Program-made: the position numbers and the translations under genes
Notes under the pieces: model-generated
The model's database searches: none
What the model was told of the DNA's origin: nothing
Seen by the model: only the letters and a program-made list of their open reading frames with translations
Part shown: piece after piece, positions 7,377 to 19,030 of the stretch
Layout: the number at the start of each line of letters is the position of its first letter
Position numbering within the stretch: position 1 is the stretch's first letter
NCBI RefSeq assembly: GCF_002277815.1
Contig: NZ_NKJI01000022.1
Location: 1-64,000, forward strand
DNA: 64,000 nucleotides
Direction: 5' to 3'
Source of the DNA: Pseudomonas sp. ERMR1:02
GTDB lineage: Bacteria; Pseudomonadota; Gammaproteobacteria; Pseudomonadales; Pseudomonadaceae

Positions 7377-8701
7377 ATGAACCTCATTGCTCCAGAACTG
7401 CTCGCCCCCGCCGGCACCCTGAAAACATGCGTTATGCCTTCGCCTATGGCGCCGATGCCGTGTACGCCGGCCAGCCGCGCTACAGCCTGCGGGTGCGCAA
7501 CAACGAATTTGATCATGCCAACCTGGCCCTCGGCATTGACGAGGCACAGGCTCAGGGCAAGCGCTTCTATGTGGTGGTGAACATCGCACCGCACAACGCC
7601 AAGCTGAAAACCTTCCTCAAGGACCTGGCGCCCGTCATCGCCATGGCGCCTGACGCCCTGATCATGTCCGACCCCGGTCTGATCATGCTGGTGCGTCGGC
7701 ACTATCCGCAGATGCCGATTCACCTCTCGGTGCAGGCCAACACAGTGAACTGGGCAAGCGTGGAGTTCTGGCAACAACAGGGCTTGAGCCGGATCATCCT
7801 CTCGCGGGAACTGTCCCTGGAAGAAATCGCCGAAATCCGTCAACAGGTCCCGGCGATGGAGCTGGAGGTGTTCGTTCATGGCGCGTTGTGCATGGCCTAC
7901 TCAGGTCGCTGCCTGCTGTCGGGCTACATGAACAAGCGCGATGCCAACCAGGGTAGCTGCACCAATGCCTGTCGCTGGAAGTACTCGGCGCAGGAGGCCA
8001 CGGAAAATCAGTCAGGCGAGATCGTCCAGCTCTGTCAGCCGGAACCAACCCTGGGCATCGGCGCGCCCACCGGGCAAGTGTTCCTGTTGCAGGAAGCCAA
8101 TCGTCCGGGCGAGCTGATGCCGGCATTCGAAGATGAACACGGCACCTACATCATGAACGCCAAGGATCTGCGCGCGGTTCAGCATGTCGAGCGCCTGACG
8201 CAGATGGGCGTGCATTCATTGAAGATCGAAGGGCGGACCAAATCGCACTTCTATTGCGCACGCACCACTCAGGTCTATCGCCGGGCGATCGACGACGCGG
8301 TGGCGGGACGGGCGTTTGACCGCAGCCTCATGACCGACCTGGAATCCCTCGCCCAGCGCGGCTACACAGAGGGTTTCCTGCGTCGGCATGTGCATGACGA
8401 ATACCAGAACTACCAGAACGGCAGCTCGGTGTCGGAACGCCAACAGTTTGTCGGCGAACTGACTGGCGAGCGGCGGGATCGGCTTGCAGAGGTGAAGGTA
8501 AAAAACCGCTTTGTGCTGGGCGATCACATGGAACTGATGACCCCCAAGGGCAACTTCCACTTCGACCTGCATCAGTTGCATAACGTCAAAGGCGAGCCCA
8601 TCAACGTGGCGCCAGGGGATGGGCATACGGTGTACTTGCCGATACCGGATGCAGTGGATTTGCGGTTTGGGTTGTTGATGCGGGATGTGGGCGGTATTTG
8701 A
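7377..8701 (+). CDS. trhP: tRNA hydroxylation protein TrhP, peptidase U32 family (frameshift near 7420)
   Basis: A U32-family protein of ~441 residues matching E. coli YegQ/TrhP, needed for prephenate-dependent 5-hydroxyuridine formation at the tRNA wobble position. Visible features: PELLAPAGTLKNMRYAFAYGADAVY at the N-terminus (after repair), HLSVQANTVNW, and the cysteine cluster region VHGALCMAYSGRCLLSGYMN followed by GSCTNACRW, which would hold an Fe-S cluster. The N-terminus loses frame at an AAAA run near 7420; five A restore it and join the ATG at 7377 to the rest. Confidence 0.85.
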
Positions 8702-8749
8702 AAATACTACGGCCAAGACACATCGCTTTTTGTAGGAGCAAGGCCGCTC

Positions 8750-9619
8750 TCAGGCGAATTCTTCGCGCAACATCGCCACAAACGCTTCCCGCGCCGGGTG
8801 CACCCCGGCGTTTTCATGCCAGTAAAACAAGTTATCGATGGCAGTCAGCTCAGGGAATTCGTACCCCACGCAACCAGCACCCTTGGCGTATTGATCAAAC
8901 ACACCCTTGGGCACCAGTGCCACACCAGCCCCGGCACTGACGCATCCGACAATCGCGCCGTAACTGGCCAGGCTGACAATCGGCAGCGCCTGCCCCTGGC
9001 GTAATAACCAATGCTCCAGCGCCGCCCGATACGGACAGCCCTGGGGCCACATGAATACGGTTTTGTCGTGCAAATCCGCCATGTCGCGCACCGGTCCTAG
9101 CGATGTCGAGGCAATCAGCAACAAGTCTTCGCGGTACATCGGTGTGCGTTTGAGGTGCGAGCGCTCGACATCTACTGCGACGATGGCGCCGTCGAGCCGA
9201 TGGCTCAGCGTGTCATCCAGCAACTGGCCCCAGGTGCCGGTGGTCAGTTCAAGCGCCACCGCTGGATATCGCTTGTGGAATTTCGCCAGCAAGCGCGGCA
9301 GGCGACCGGTGGCCGAAGACTCGATGGCACCAATGCGCAACGGACCGGACGGTTCGGCGGATGGGTCCACCGCACGCTTGGCTTCTGCCGTCAAAGCCAG
9401 AATCTTCGAGGCATAGGCCAGAAAAGTCTGGCCCGACGGGCTGATGCGCAGACCGCGACCCTCGCGCAGAAACAGCGCGACACCCAACTCGGCTTCCAGC
9501 GATTTGATGCGTGCCGTGATGTTCGACGGCACGCAATGCAGCACCTCGGCCGCGCGGGCGATGCTGCCGACCTCGGCCACGGTCTTGAACATGCGGATCT
9601 GCGCCAGCTCCATATACAT
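8750..9619 (-). CDS. LysR family transcriptional regulator
   Basis: About 289 residues with an N-terminal winged helix-turn-helix (FKTVAEVGSIARAAEVLHCVPSNITARIKSLEAELG) and a C-terminal periplasmic-binding-like effector domain. Alternative starts are the ATG at 9613 and a GTG at 9622. It is divergent from the EamA permease, with 92 bp between them, so the usual inference is that it controls that exporter. Confidence 0.85.
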   Translation of the reverse strand: MYMELAQIRMFKTVAEVGSIARAAEVLHCVPSNITARIKSLEAELGVALFLREGRGLRISPSGQTFLAYASKILALTAEAKRAVDPSAEPSGPLRIGAIESSATGRLPRLLAKFHKRYPAVALELTTGTWGQLLDDTLSHRLDGAIVAVDVERSHLKRTPMYREDLLLIASTSLGPVRDMADLHDKTVFMWPQGCPYRAALEHWLLRQGQALPIVSLASYGAIVGCVSAGAGVALVPKGVFDQYAKGAGCVGYEFPELTAIDNLFYWHENAGVHPAREAFVAMLREEFA

Positions 9620-9711
9620 CACTCAAAGTGAATGGTTCGCGCAGTATAAGTCAGTTGTGGCGAATGATCCCGGTTCAGATACTAAGTGCATCTGCCTCTC
9701 GGTGCACAACC

Positions 9712-10619
9712 ATGAATGTACTCACGCCCTCCTCCAGCTCCCCCTTGAAAATCATTTTGGCCATGGCCTTCGTCGTGGCCTGCTGGGGTTATTCTCCGAC
9801 CGGCATTCACATTGGCTTGCAGGCCTACAACCCTGGACATCTGGCGTTGTCGCGCTTTCTGCTGGCGTCGTTGTTCATGGCCGTGGTCGCGGTGTTCAGA
9901 GGCATTCATCGGCCAAAACTTCGCGATGTACCACTGCTGATGGCGCTGGGTTTCTTTGCGGTGAGCCTGCATCACGTGGCGATCAATTTCGGCCAGCAGG
10001 GTGTCAGCGCCGGCGCGTCGAGTGTGCTGGCGCAGTCGACGCCATTGTTCAGCACCATGCTGGCGCGCTTTGTGTTCAAGGACCGAGTGAGCCTCTGGCG
10101 CTGGGGTTGCGTGGTTTTGGGATTGATCGGCGTGGTGATTGTGGTGGCGGGCGATCACGGCTTGGGCAGCATTGACGCCCATGGCTTGTTGATCCTGTTG
10201 GCGGCGTTGTCCTGGAGTCTTTACTTTGCCCTGCAAAAGCACCACACCGGGCGTTATGACGGGTTGACGCTGGTGTGCTACACGGTCTGGTCGGGGACGG
10301 CGCTGCTGCTGATTTTCCTGCCGGGGCTGGCGGATCAAGTCGTCAAGGCCCCATTGCGCGTGCAGTTCGCAGTGCTTGCCTTGGGATTTTCCCGAGTGCC
10401 CTGGCGTATCTGGCGTGGGCCTATGTGCTGGCGCATGTAGACCTTAGCCGGGCGACGATGACGCTGTACCTGGTGCCGCCGATGGCGATGGCAATTGCGT
10501 CCGTGGCGTTGGGCGAGCAGCCGACGTTGATGGTGGCGATTGGTGCGATGGTGGTGTTGATCAGTGTGCTGGCTTTGAATCTGGAGCGGCGGACGGTGGT
10601 TCAGGTGGCTCGTGCCTGA
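9712..10619 (+). CDS. EamA/DMT family exporter (frameshift near 10384)
   Basis: A ten-helix drug/metabolite transporter of ~302 residues after repair, with two EamA halves (first beginning IILAMAFVVACWGYSPTGIH, second DAHGLLILLAALSWSLYFALQ). A missing G in a run near 10384 splits it; with GGGG the frame continues into IFPSALAYLAWAYVLAHVD. It is likely to export an amino acid or small metabolite under control of the divergent LysR protein. Confidence 0.82.
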
Positions 10620-10633
10620 TCACCGTAGATACC

Positions 10634-10735
10634 CTGTAGGAGCGAGCCTGCTCGCGATGAGCCCGGGCCCACCGCGGGGAGTCAGGTACCCAACGTTATC
10701 GTTAACGACCATCGCGAGCAGGCTCGCTCCTACAG
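10634..10735. repeat. REP pair, GTAGGAGCGAGC type
   Basis: Inverted arms flank a spacer with cgttatcgttaacg. The right arm overlaps the stop codon of the GntR gene, so the regulator's TAG lies within the REP. Confidence 0.9.
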
Positions 10736-11436
10736 CGAAAACCGGTCCCGGCTATTGGTCAAGTGCAACCACATCGCCGCCCGCGCCGCGTCCGGGTCCT
10801 CGCGTTTAATGGCGTTAAGGACCGCTTCGTGTTCCAGGTTGGCCAACTGCCCGAGCTTGCTCAAGTCCACCGCGCCGCGTTCGGCCGCGTTGACCCGGGT
10901 TCGCGGAATCATGGCGCTGCCCAGATGCTGCATGATTTCGGTGAAGCACACATTGCCGGTGGCTTCGGCAATCAGCAGATGAAAGCGCCGGTCTGCTTCG
11001 ACGCAACTGTCGTTGTTGGCCAGCAGGTTTTGATAGTCATCGAGCGCTTGGCGCATCTGCGCCAATTGCTGATCGGTTCTACGAATCGCGGCCAGCGCCG
11101 CCGCCTGGGTTTCCAGGCCCATGCGTAACTCCAGAATGCTGCGCACCCCAGCGCGGTATCGACATTGAGCCGCAGCCCCTGCTCCGGCGCCCGCTCCAGC
11201 ACAAAGGTGCCGATACCGTGACGGGTTTCCACCAACCCTGAAGCCTGCAATTTCGAAATGGCCTCGCGCACCACCGTGCGACTGACACCGTGCTCAAGAA
11301 CAATGCTGTTCTCCGACGGCAACTTGTCGCCAGGCAGCATCTGCCCGAGCAGGATGCTCTGGGTCAGCTTGGCCACCAGGTCGTGGGCCAGATTGTGGCT
11401 GCGTTTGCGGGCAGGCGCGTCGAGGTCTTCTTGCAT
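10730..11436 (-). CDS. GntR/FadR family regulator next to the glucarate genes (frameshift near 11147)
   Basis: About 235 residues. The N-terminal winged helix (LPGDKLPSENSIVLEHGVSR, then VVREAISKLQASGLVETRHG) is followed by an FCD all-helical effector domain (ADRRFHLLIAEATGN, then NLEHEAVLNAIKREDPDAAR). One G is missing from a run near 11147. It is divergent from gudP-gudD, and TTGTATGACAA-type palindromes lie in between, so it is the likely local repressor responding to a glucarate-pathway intermediate. An alternative start is 11445. The stop falls inside the neighbouring REP. Confidence 0.82.
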
Positions 11437-11511
11437 GGCGATCATCCAAAAGCAGAACTGATGGAATCGTAGCACCGCGCTCGTTTGCAATCTCGAGAAA
11501 ACAACTTCAAC

Positions 11512-11522
11512 TTGTATGACAA
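11512..11522. promoter_or_regulatory. GntR-type operator TTGTATGACAA
   Basis: An imperfect palindrome TTGT-ATG-ACAA lies 76 bp upstream of the GntR gene start, in the divergent gap before gudP. It matches the general FadR-subfamily pattern. A related site occurs at 11645 and two more groups upstream of the hexuronate transporter. Confidence 0.5.
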
Positions 11523-11644
11523 CACTCAACAACCATCACGATAACGACCATTTCAGCCCCCATACAAAACCGCAAAAAGAATAACAACCACCCGATTCAA
11601 CGCGATTTCGTTGGACAAAATCTGTTGCGGACCGAAAAAACCTA

Positions 11645-11655
11645 GTTGTATGATG
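11645..11655. promoter_or_regulatory. GntR-type operator half-match TTGTATGATGT
   Basis: This is a second copy of the TTGTATGA core, 63 bp upstream of the gudP GTG start, placed where a repressor could block the gudP promoter. Confidence 0.45.
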
Positions 11656-11717
11656 TCTATCAACAGCGCAGCACTTGGTTGCACCCCGCATAAAAATAAC
11701 GAGTGGGAGAAAACGCA

Positions 11718-13090
11718 GTGAATACATCCATCTCAGGGATGGACAGTGGCGCCAATTCGGCCTTGCAGTCCGCGATCTCGAAAGTCAAACGTCACGTCTT
11801 GCCGCTGTTCGTCATCATGTTCATCGTCAACTACATTGACCGCGTGAACATCGGCTTCGTCCGCGCCCACATGGAACACGACCTGGGCATTGGCGCTGCC
11901 GCCTACGGCCTCGGTGCCGGTCTGTTCTTCATCGGTTACGCACTGTTCGAAGTACCCTCCAACATCCTTCTGCAAAAGGTCGGCGCACGCATCTGGCTGA
12001 CCCGCATCATGCTGACCTGGGGCCTGGTGGCCGCGGGCATGGCGTTCATCCAGAACGAAACCCACTTCTATATCCTGCGATTTCTGCTGGGCGTGGCCGA
12101 AGCCGGATTCTTTCCCGGGTGATCTACTACTTCACCCGCTGGTTGCCCGGCGTAGAGCGCGGCAAGGCGATTGCGATTTTTCTCAGCGGCTCGGCGATTG
12201 CCTCGCTAATCTCCGGTCCGCTGTCCGGCCTGCTACTGCAAGTCAGCGGTTTTGGCCTGCACGGCTGGCAATGGATGTACTTCATCGAGGGGATGTTCTC
12301 GGTGGGCCTGTGCTTCTTTGTCTGGTTTTGGCTGGACTCCAAACCCCACGACGCCAAATGGCTGACTCGTGATGAGCAGGACGCACTGGTCAAGGCCATC
12401 GACGACGAACAGCTTGCCCGTGAGGCTGCGACGCCGATCAAACCGTCCTTGGGCAAACTGCTAAAGGACCGGCAGATCATCCTGTTCTGCGTGATTTACT
12501 TCTTCATCCAGCTGACCATCTACGCCGCGACCTTCTGGCTGCCGAGCATCATCAAGAAGATGGGCGACATGAGCGACTTCCAGGTCGGGATGTTCAACTC
12601 GATTCCGTGGCTGCTGTCGATTATCGGCATGTACGCCTTCGCTTCGCTGTCGGCCAAATGGAAGCACCAGCAAGCCTGGGTTGCCACCGCTTTGCTGATC
12701 GCTGCCGCCGGGATGTTCATGTCCACCACTGGCGGGCCGGTCTTCGCCTTTGTTGCGATTTGCTTTGCCGCGCTGGGCTTCAAATCGGCATCGTCGCTGT
12801 TCTGGCCGATTCCCCAGGCCTATCTGGATGCACGCATCGCCGCTGGCGTCATCGCGCTGATCAACTCGGTGGGTAACCTCGGCGGCTTCGTCGCGCCAAC
12901 CACTTTCGGTCTGCTGGAAGAACGCACCGGATCCATCCAGGGCGGGCTGTATGGCCTGGCCGCGACCTCGATCATCGCCGCGATCATCGTCTTCGCCGCA
13001 CGCAACAAACCCAAAGCGGCACCCATTACTGCACCGGGCAAACCATCGCCCAATCACGCCCGAAGCATCACGCCTGAACACAAGTTTTAA
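11718..13090 (+). CDS. gudP: D-glucarate/galactarate MFS transporter (frameshift near 12117)
   Basis: An anion:cation symporter-type MFS protein of 457 residues after repair. The N-terminal VNYIDRVNIGFVRAHM and AYGLGAGLFFIGYALFEVPSN motifs are typical of the ACS family, and the distal half carries GSIQGGLYGLA. A GGGG run has lost one G near 12117, breaking FFPGVIYYFTRW. The GTG start at 11718 has GGAG nine bases upstream. It lies 12 bp before gudD, is co-transcribed with it, and brings in the aldarate that GudD dehydrates. Confidence 0.85.
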
Positions 13091-13102
13091 AAGGATAAGA
13101 AA

Positions 13103-14446
13103 ATGACCGCACACGAAACCGCCAAAGCCCCGATCATCACCAGCATGCAAGTCGTTCCAGTGGCCGGCCACGATGGCATGCTGCTCAACCTGAGCGGCGC
13201 CCACGGGCCGTTTTTCACCCGCAACATCGTGATCCTCAAGGACAACGCCGGCCACACCGGCGTCGGCGAAGTACCGGGTGGCGAGCGCATTCGCCAGACC
13301 CTCGAAGACGCACGCAGCCTGGTGGTCGGTAGCCCGATCGGCACTTATCAGAAAATCCTCAACCAGGTGCGCCAGACCTTCGCCGACCGCGATGCCGGCG
13401 GTCGCGGTTTGCAGACTTTCGACCTGCGCATCACCATTCACGCCGTGACCGGCCTGGAAGCCGCGCTGCTCGACTTGCTCGGCCAGCATCTGGACGTACC
13501 GGTCGCCGCTCTGCTCGGCGAAGGCCAGCAGCGCGATGAAGTGAAGATGCTCGGTTATCTGTTTTATGTCGGTGATCGCAACGAAACCGACCTCGCCTAT
13601 CGCGACGAGCCCGACGCCGACAACGACTGGTTCCGCGTGCGTCACGAAAAAGCCATGACCGCGGATGCGGTGGTGCGTCTGGCGGTCGCCGCCCACGCGC
13701 GCTATGGCTTCAAGGATTTCAAGCTCAAAGGCGGCGTGCTCAGCGGCGATGCCGAAATCGAAGCGGTCACCGCTCTGGCCGAACGCTTCCCCGATGCGCG
13801 CATCACCCTCGATCCGAATGGCGCGTGGTCACTCAAGGAAGCGATCCGTTTGTGCCGTGATCAGCATCACGTGCTGGCTTATGCGGAAGATCCTTGCGGC
13901 GCGGAAAACGGTTACTCGGGCCGCGAAGTCATGGCTGAATTCCGCCGCGCAACGGGCCTGAAAACCGCAACCAACATGATTGCCACCGACTGGCGGGAAA
14001 TGGGTCATGCGATCCAGTTGCAATCGGTCGATATCCCGCTGGCCGATCCGCACTTCTGGACCATGCAGGGTTCGGTACGTGTCGCCCAGATGTGCCACGA
14101 ATGGGGCCTGACCTGGGGCTCGCATTCCAACAACCACTTCGACATTTCCCTGGCGATGTTCACCCACGTCGCGGCGGCCGCGCCGGGTGAAATCACCGCC
14201 ATCGACACCCACTGGATCTGGCAGGACGGCCAGCGCCTGACCAAAGCCCCGCTGCAAATCGTCGACGGCTGCGTGCAGGTGCCGCAGAAACCGGGACTGG
14301 GCGTGGAGCTGGACCTGGATCAACTGGCCAAGGCCCATGAGCTATATAAAGGCATGGGCCTGGGTGCGCGGGATGACAGCGTGGCCATGCAGTTTTTGAT
14401 TCCGGGCTGGAAGTTCGATAACAAGCGGCCGTGTCTGGTGCGCTAG
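13103..14446 (+). CDS. gudD: Glucarate dehydratase
   Basis: A 447-residue intact enolase-superfamily enzyme. It carries the KDFKLKG lysine motif, metal ligands in DPNGAW and [20 protein letters not shown], and the catalytic His region [14 protein letters not shown]. It converts D-glucarate (and L-idarate) to 5-keto-4-deoxy-D-glucarate in the cytosol. Length and motifs match GudD closely. The later pathway genes (kdgD, dehydrogenase) are not adjacent; a REP pair follows immediately. Confidence 0.93.
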   Translation: MTAHETAKAPIITSMQVVPVAGHDGMLLNLSGAHGPFFTRNIVILKDNAGHTGVGEVPGGERIRQTLEDARSLVVGSPIGTYQKILNQVRQTFADRDAGGRGLQTFDLRITIHAVTGLEAALLDLLGQHLDVPVAALLGEGQQRDEVKMLGYLFYVGDRNETDLAYRDEPDADNDWFRVRHEKAMTADAVVRLAVAAHARYGFKDFKLKGGVLSGDAEIEAVTALAERFPDARITLDPNGAWSLKEAIRLCRDQHHVLAYAEDPCGAENGYSGREVMAEFRRATGLKTATNMIATDWREMGHAIQLQSVDIPLADPHFWTMQGSVRVAQMCHEWGLTWGSHSNNHFDISLAMFTHVAAAAPGEITAIDTHWIWQDGQRLTKAPLQIVDGCVQVPQKPGLGVELDLDQLAKAHELYKGMGLGARDDSVAMQFLIPGWKFDNKRPCLVR

Positions 14447-14457
14447 CACCCTACTCC

Positions 14458-14559
14458 CTGTAGGAGCGAGCACGCTCGCGATGGTCGTGAACGATAACGC
14501 GGGAAACCAGATGCCCCGAGGCGCCTTCTGGTTTTTCGCGAGCATGCTCGCTCCTACAG
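14458..14559. repeat. REP pair, GTAGGAGCGAGC type
   Basis: Inverted arms (gtaggagcgagcacgctcgc and its counterpart) lie between convergent gudD and ampR and could separate their transcripts. Confidence 0.9.
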
Positions 14560-14566
14560 AAGACGG

Positions 14567-15433
14567 TCATTGCATCAGCAACCAGCTCTTGAACGCCGCC
14601 ATCGCCGACGTTTCAGGCCGCGACTGCAACCGGGTCAGCCAGTAGCTTCCGGTGGTAATGTGAATCGGGAAAGGCTGCTGAATCACATCCGCCGCCAATT
14701 GCCGCGAGAACATCAGCGGCGGCGCCAACGCCACGCCCGCTCCTTGCAAGGCAGCCTCCATCATTGCTAATGACGAGTCGAAAACAATGCTTCTGGGCGA
14801 TGCCGCCAAGGTCGACAGTCCGGCAGCCTGGAACCACTCGGGCCACTCGTCCGCGCGGTAGGAGCGCAGCAGCGTTTGCTGCAAAAGGTCGGTCGGTGAT
14901 TTCAATTGCCGGGCAATCTCGGGCACACACAACACCGACAACGGCGCCTCGATCAACCGCACCGCTTCGATGCCGTGCCACGCCCCTGCGCCAAATCGTA
15001 TGGCGTAATCCAGTCCTTCAGCGGCGACATCCACCCGATTATTGTTGGTCGACAGCCGCAAATCTATGAACGGATGTTTCGCATGGAAGTCCGCCAGTCG
15101 CGGCAACAACCACCCGATGGCAAACGTCCCCACCGCCCCGACCGTCAGCACCTCACGAAAATGCCCGCCCTCAAAGCACTCAAGGGTTTCGGCAATACGG
15201 TCGAAACACTCGCGCAACACCGGCAGCAGGGTTTCCCCTTCACGGGTCAGCATCAGCCCGCGGGGCAAGCGCTTGAACAGGGTCACGCCGAGTTGGGACT
15301 CAAGGCTTTTGACCTGATGACTCACCGCCGCCTGCGTGACGCACAACTCCACCGCTGCCCGGGTAAAACTCAAGTGTCGAGCCGAAGCCTCGAAGGCGCG
15401 CAATGCATTGAGCGGTAATTGAGGCCGGATCAT
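14567..15433 (-). CDS. ampR: AmpR-type LysR regulator of the class C beta-lactamase
   Basis: A 288-residue LysR protein with the GcvA/AmpR signature LPLNALRAFEASARHLSFTR, then AAVELCVTQAAVSHQVKSLE at the DNA-binding domain. The effector domain should bind muropeptides from cell-wall recycling. It lies divergent from the ampC gene, the classical arrangement, 159 bp apart. AmpR represses ampC with UDP-MurNAc-pentapeptide and activates it with anhydro-muropeptides. The gene is intact. Confidence 0.85.
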   Translation of the reverse strand: MIRPQLPLNALRAFEASARHLSFTRAAVELCVTQAAVSHQVKSLESQLGVTLFKRLPRGLMLTREGETLLPVLRECFDRIAETLECFEGGHFREVLTVGAVGTFAIGWLLPRLADFHAKHPFIDLRLSTNNNRVDVAAEGLDYAIRFGAGAWHGIEAVRLIEAPLSVLCVPEIARQLKSPTDLLQQTLLRSYRADEWPEWFQAAGLSTLAASPRSIVFDSSLAMMEAALQGAGVALAPPLMFSRQLAADVIQQPFPIHITTGSYWLTRLQSRPETSAMAAFKSWLLMQ

Positions 15434-15464
15434 GCCAACTCCATAATTTTTCTAATGGCTCATC

Positions 15465-15474
15465 CGAAATTTCG
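15465..15474. promoter_or_regulatory. Palindrome CGAAATTTCG in the ampR-ampC gap
   Basis: A ten-base palindrome lies 31 bp from the ampR start and ~118 bp before the ampC start, in the position where AmpR binds in related genomes. Assignment is by position and by similarity to the AAATTT core of AmpR operators. Confidence 0.35.
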
Positions 15475-15592
15475 TCGTTTGTCTATGATCGGCAGAATGA
15501 ATAGATTGGGCACGCTCATCGGCGACCCGATCCAGGAACCGCTCGGAGTGTAGCGGGTTAAACCATATAACTTCATGGACAGCAGCTCAATC

Positions 15593-16758
<1,166 letters not shown>

Positions 16759-16774
16759 CTGAGAGACGCGATTC

Positions 16775-16876
16775 CCTGTAGGAGCTGGCTTGCCAGCGAA
16801 GGACTCAAGAGAGACGGTTAACCAATCTATGCGCGTAATCGTTAACGACCATCGCTGGCAAGCCAGCTCCCACAGG
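16775..16876. repeat. REP pair, GTAGGAGCTGGC type
   Basis: Inverted arms cctgtaggagctggcttgcc and a reverse arm ending ctcccacagg flank a spacer with cgtaatcgttaacg. It lies between convergent ampC and the DUF4174 gene. Confidence 0.88.
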
Positions 16877-16908
16877 TAAGTCACTGGCCACAAAGGCTGC
16901 GCACCGAT

Positions 16909-17459
16909 TCAATCATCCGGCATTTCAGGCGGCTTGGTGGGTTTCGCCGGTTTGCCGTTTTTTGCGCCCTTGACGCCCTTGACCGCCGGTTCGGGTTCGG
17001 CAGCGGGCACTATCGTTGGCGGTGGGGTTTCCTTTTCGGCTGCCGGGAGTTGGTCGACAGCGGCGAATACTTCTTTCAGCTCAATTGGGCCTGCCTGATC
17101 AAGTTTCTTTTCACCGTCCTTGCCGACCAGAATCACCTTGGTCCTGGCCCCGGCACCCAGTTTCAGTGAGCGGATCAAGGCCGCAGTGTCTTGCGGCCCC
17201 AGGTCCTTGCCGTCGCGCTGCCCCATCAGATTGAGTACGGTGTACAGCACCATGTTCCGCTCGGTAAAACCCTTGCGATTTTCCGGCTCATCCAGCGATT
17301 TTTTAAGGCTGACCCACGTCGGGTCGACCGTGCTGGGTGCGATGACAATCAGTGGTCGGGCCCTGCCCTTGTCCATATCCAGCGGTGAGTCGCCATCGGC
17401 GGCGAACAGGGGCCGGCGACGGCCAGCAGGGTAGCCAGGGTCAGTAACCTGATGAGCAT
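16909..17459 (-). CDS. DUF4174 domain secreted protein (frameshift near 17410)
   Basis: After restoring one C in a CCCC run near 17410, a signal peptide (LIRLLTLATLLAVAGPLFAA) joins a DUF4174 domain (ARPLIVIAPSTVDPTW, then KVILVGKDGEKKL) and ends in a Lys/Pro/Ala-rich tail, 183 residues in all. The domain looks like a thioredoxin-like fold without the CxxC. GGAG six bases before the 17459 ATG supports the start. The function is unknown. Confidence 0.75.
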
Positions 17460-17639
17460 GCGCATCTCCTTTTGATATCCACGCTCTAATGATTGCGCAT
17501 CGCGGCGAACGTTCCGGGTGACGCTCCGCAAATGTTCTTTGCCTTGACCCAAGCTTAGGTCAGGGCGGTCATTGCGCAATAGGCTGGGCTAATCTCAGGT
17601 CTCATACAGACACTTCTGATACGCCCTGAGGACCACGCC

Positions 17640-18008
17640 ATGAGCGCCCGGTTGAACCACACCATCGTCTGGTGCCGCGACAAGCAGGCCTCGGCCAGTT
17701 TTCTCGCCGACCTGCTCGGTTTGCCCACCCCACAACCTTTCGGGCCAATGCTGGTGGTCAAATTCGATAACGGTGTATCGCTGGACTTTTACGACAACGA
17801 CCCGCCGATAGCCTCGCAGCATTACGCGTTTTTGCTCGACGATGACGACTTCGACAATGCCTTCGCGCGGCTACAAGCGAGCGGGCTGCCGTGGTGGGCC
17901 GATCCCGGTAAGCAGCGGCCGAAGGAGGTCAATGATTATGCGGGTGGGCAGCGGGTGTATTTCGATGATCCGGACGGACATCTGCTGGAAATCTTCACCC
18001 GCGAATGA
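17640..18008 (+). CDS. VOC (glyoxalase/bleomycin-resistance-like) family protein
   Basis: A 122-residue single-domain VOC protein with two beta-alpha-beta-beta-beta units. HTIVWCRDKQASASFLADLLG at the start and VYFDDPDGHLLEIFTRE at the end carry the usual metal-ligand positions (His near the start, Glu in LLEIF). Such proteins bind a metal and act as isomerases, dioxygenases or binding proteins; no substrate can be assigned. It stands alone and is intact. Confidence 0.82.
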   Translation: MSARLNHTIVWCRDKQASASFLADLLGLPTPQPFGPMLVVKFDNGVSLDFYDNDPPIASQHYAFLLDDDDFDNAFARLQASGLPWWADPGKQRPKEVNDYAGGQRVYFDDPDGHLLEIFTRE

Positions 18009-18028
18009 AGCTGGCGTCCTGTATTGCA

Positions 18029-18813
18029 TTAGAACGCCAGTTTGTAACCGATCAATACCAGCATGGTTGCCAGGCAAGGACGCAACAGTTCGTCAGAGAT
18101 GCGCCCGGTCAGGTGGCTACCCAGGTAAATCCCCGGCAGCGAACCGACCAGCAAGTAACCCAGCACGTGCCAATCCATGTTGCCCATGCTTGCATGGCCA
18201 AGACCGGCGACCAGGGTCAGGGGACGGCGTGGGCGATTTCCGTGCCCACCAGGCGGCGGGTCGGCAGCAGCGGATAGAGAATGAACAACGCCACAGTGCC
18301 CAGGGCGCCGGCGCCGATAGAAGTCAGCGCAACCATGGTGCCCAGGACCAGACCGGTGATCACTGTCATCACATTCAAGCGCTTACCGCTCGGCTTGTAG
18401 TTGCCACCGGCGCGTTTGTGAGCGAAATCGAGCAGGCGTTTCTTGAACAGGATCGCCAGCGCCGTGGCAAACAGGACGAAGCCCAGCGCCTGTTTGATGA
18501 TCGCGTTCATCGCATCGGGCGCTTCGTTCAGACTGCTCAGGAACCACAACGTCAATGCCACCGCCGGCACACTGCCGAGGGTCAGCCAACCGGTAATCGC
18601 CCAGTCGATGTTGTTGTTCTTTTTGTGAACCAGCACGCCGCTGGACTTGGTGATGGCCGCGTACAGCAGATCGGTGCCGACCGCCGTTGCCGGGTTGATG
18701 CCGAAGCCCAGAAGGATAGGCGTCATCAACGACCCGCCACCCACGCCCGTCATGCCGACGATGAAGCCCACGACCAGCCCGGCAACAACCAACCCGATGT
18801 TCACTAAATCCAT
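18029..18813 (-). CDS. TauE/SafE family sulfite exporter-like permease (frameshift near 18222)
   Basis: About 261 residues with eight helices in two repeats, the first beginning LVVAGLVVGFIVGMTGVGGG and the second VITGLVLGTMVALTSIGAGA. One C is missing near 18222; with it the protein continues LTLVAGLGHASMGNMDWHVL to GYKLAF. The family exports sulfite, sulfoacetate or similar anions; the substrate here is unknown. Convergent with the VOC gene, with 20 bp between stops. Confidence 0.83.
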
Positions 18814-18921
18814 TGATACGTCCACATAGACCGCAGGGAAAATATGGCCCGCAGCATAGCGATTTTTCTTATAACCACTTATATCGATGCGATCTATCTT
18901 TATGCCTAAATACCAAATCAC

Positions 18922-19016
18922 CCTGTGGGAGCGGGCTTGCTCGCGAAAGCGGTGTGTCAGCCAATACATGTGCCGACTGATATGCCGCTTTTCGCGAGCA
19001 AGCCCGCTCCCACAGG
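18922..19016. repeat. REP pair, GTGGGAGCGGGC type
   Basis: Inverted arms enclose a spacer with gcggtgtgtcag and its near complement, so the whole unit can fold into one long hairpin. Confidence 0.9.
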
Positions 19017-19030
19017 GATTTGTGGCGTTC

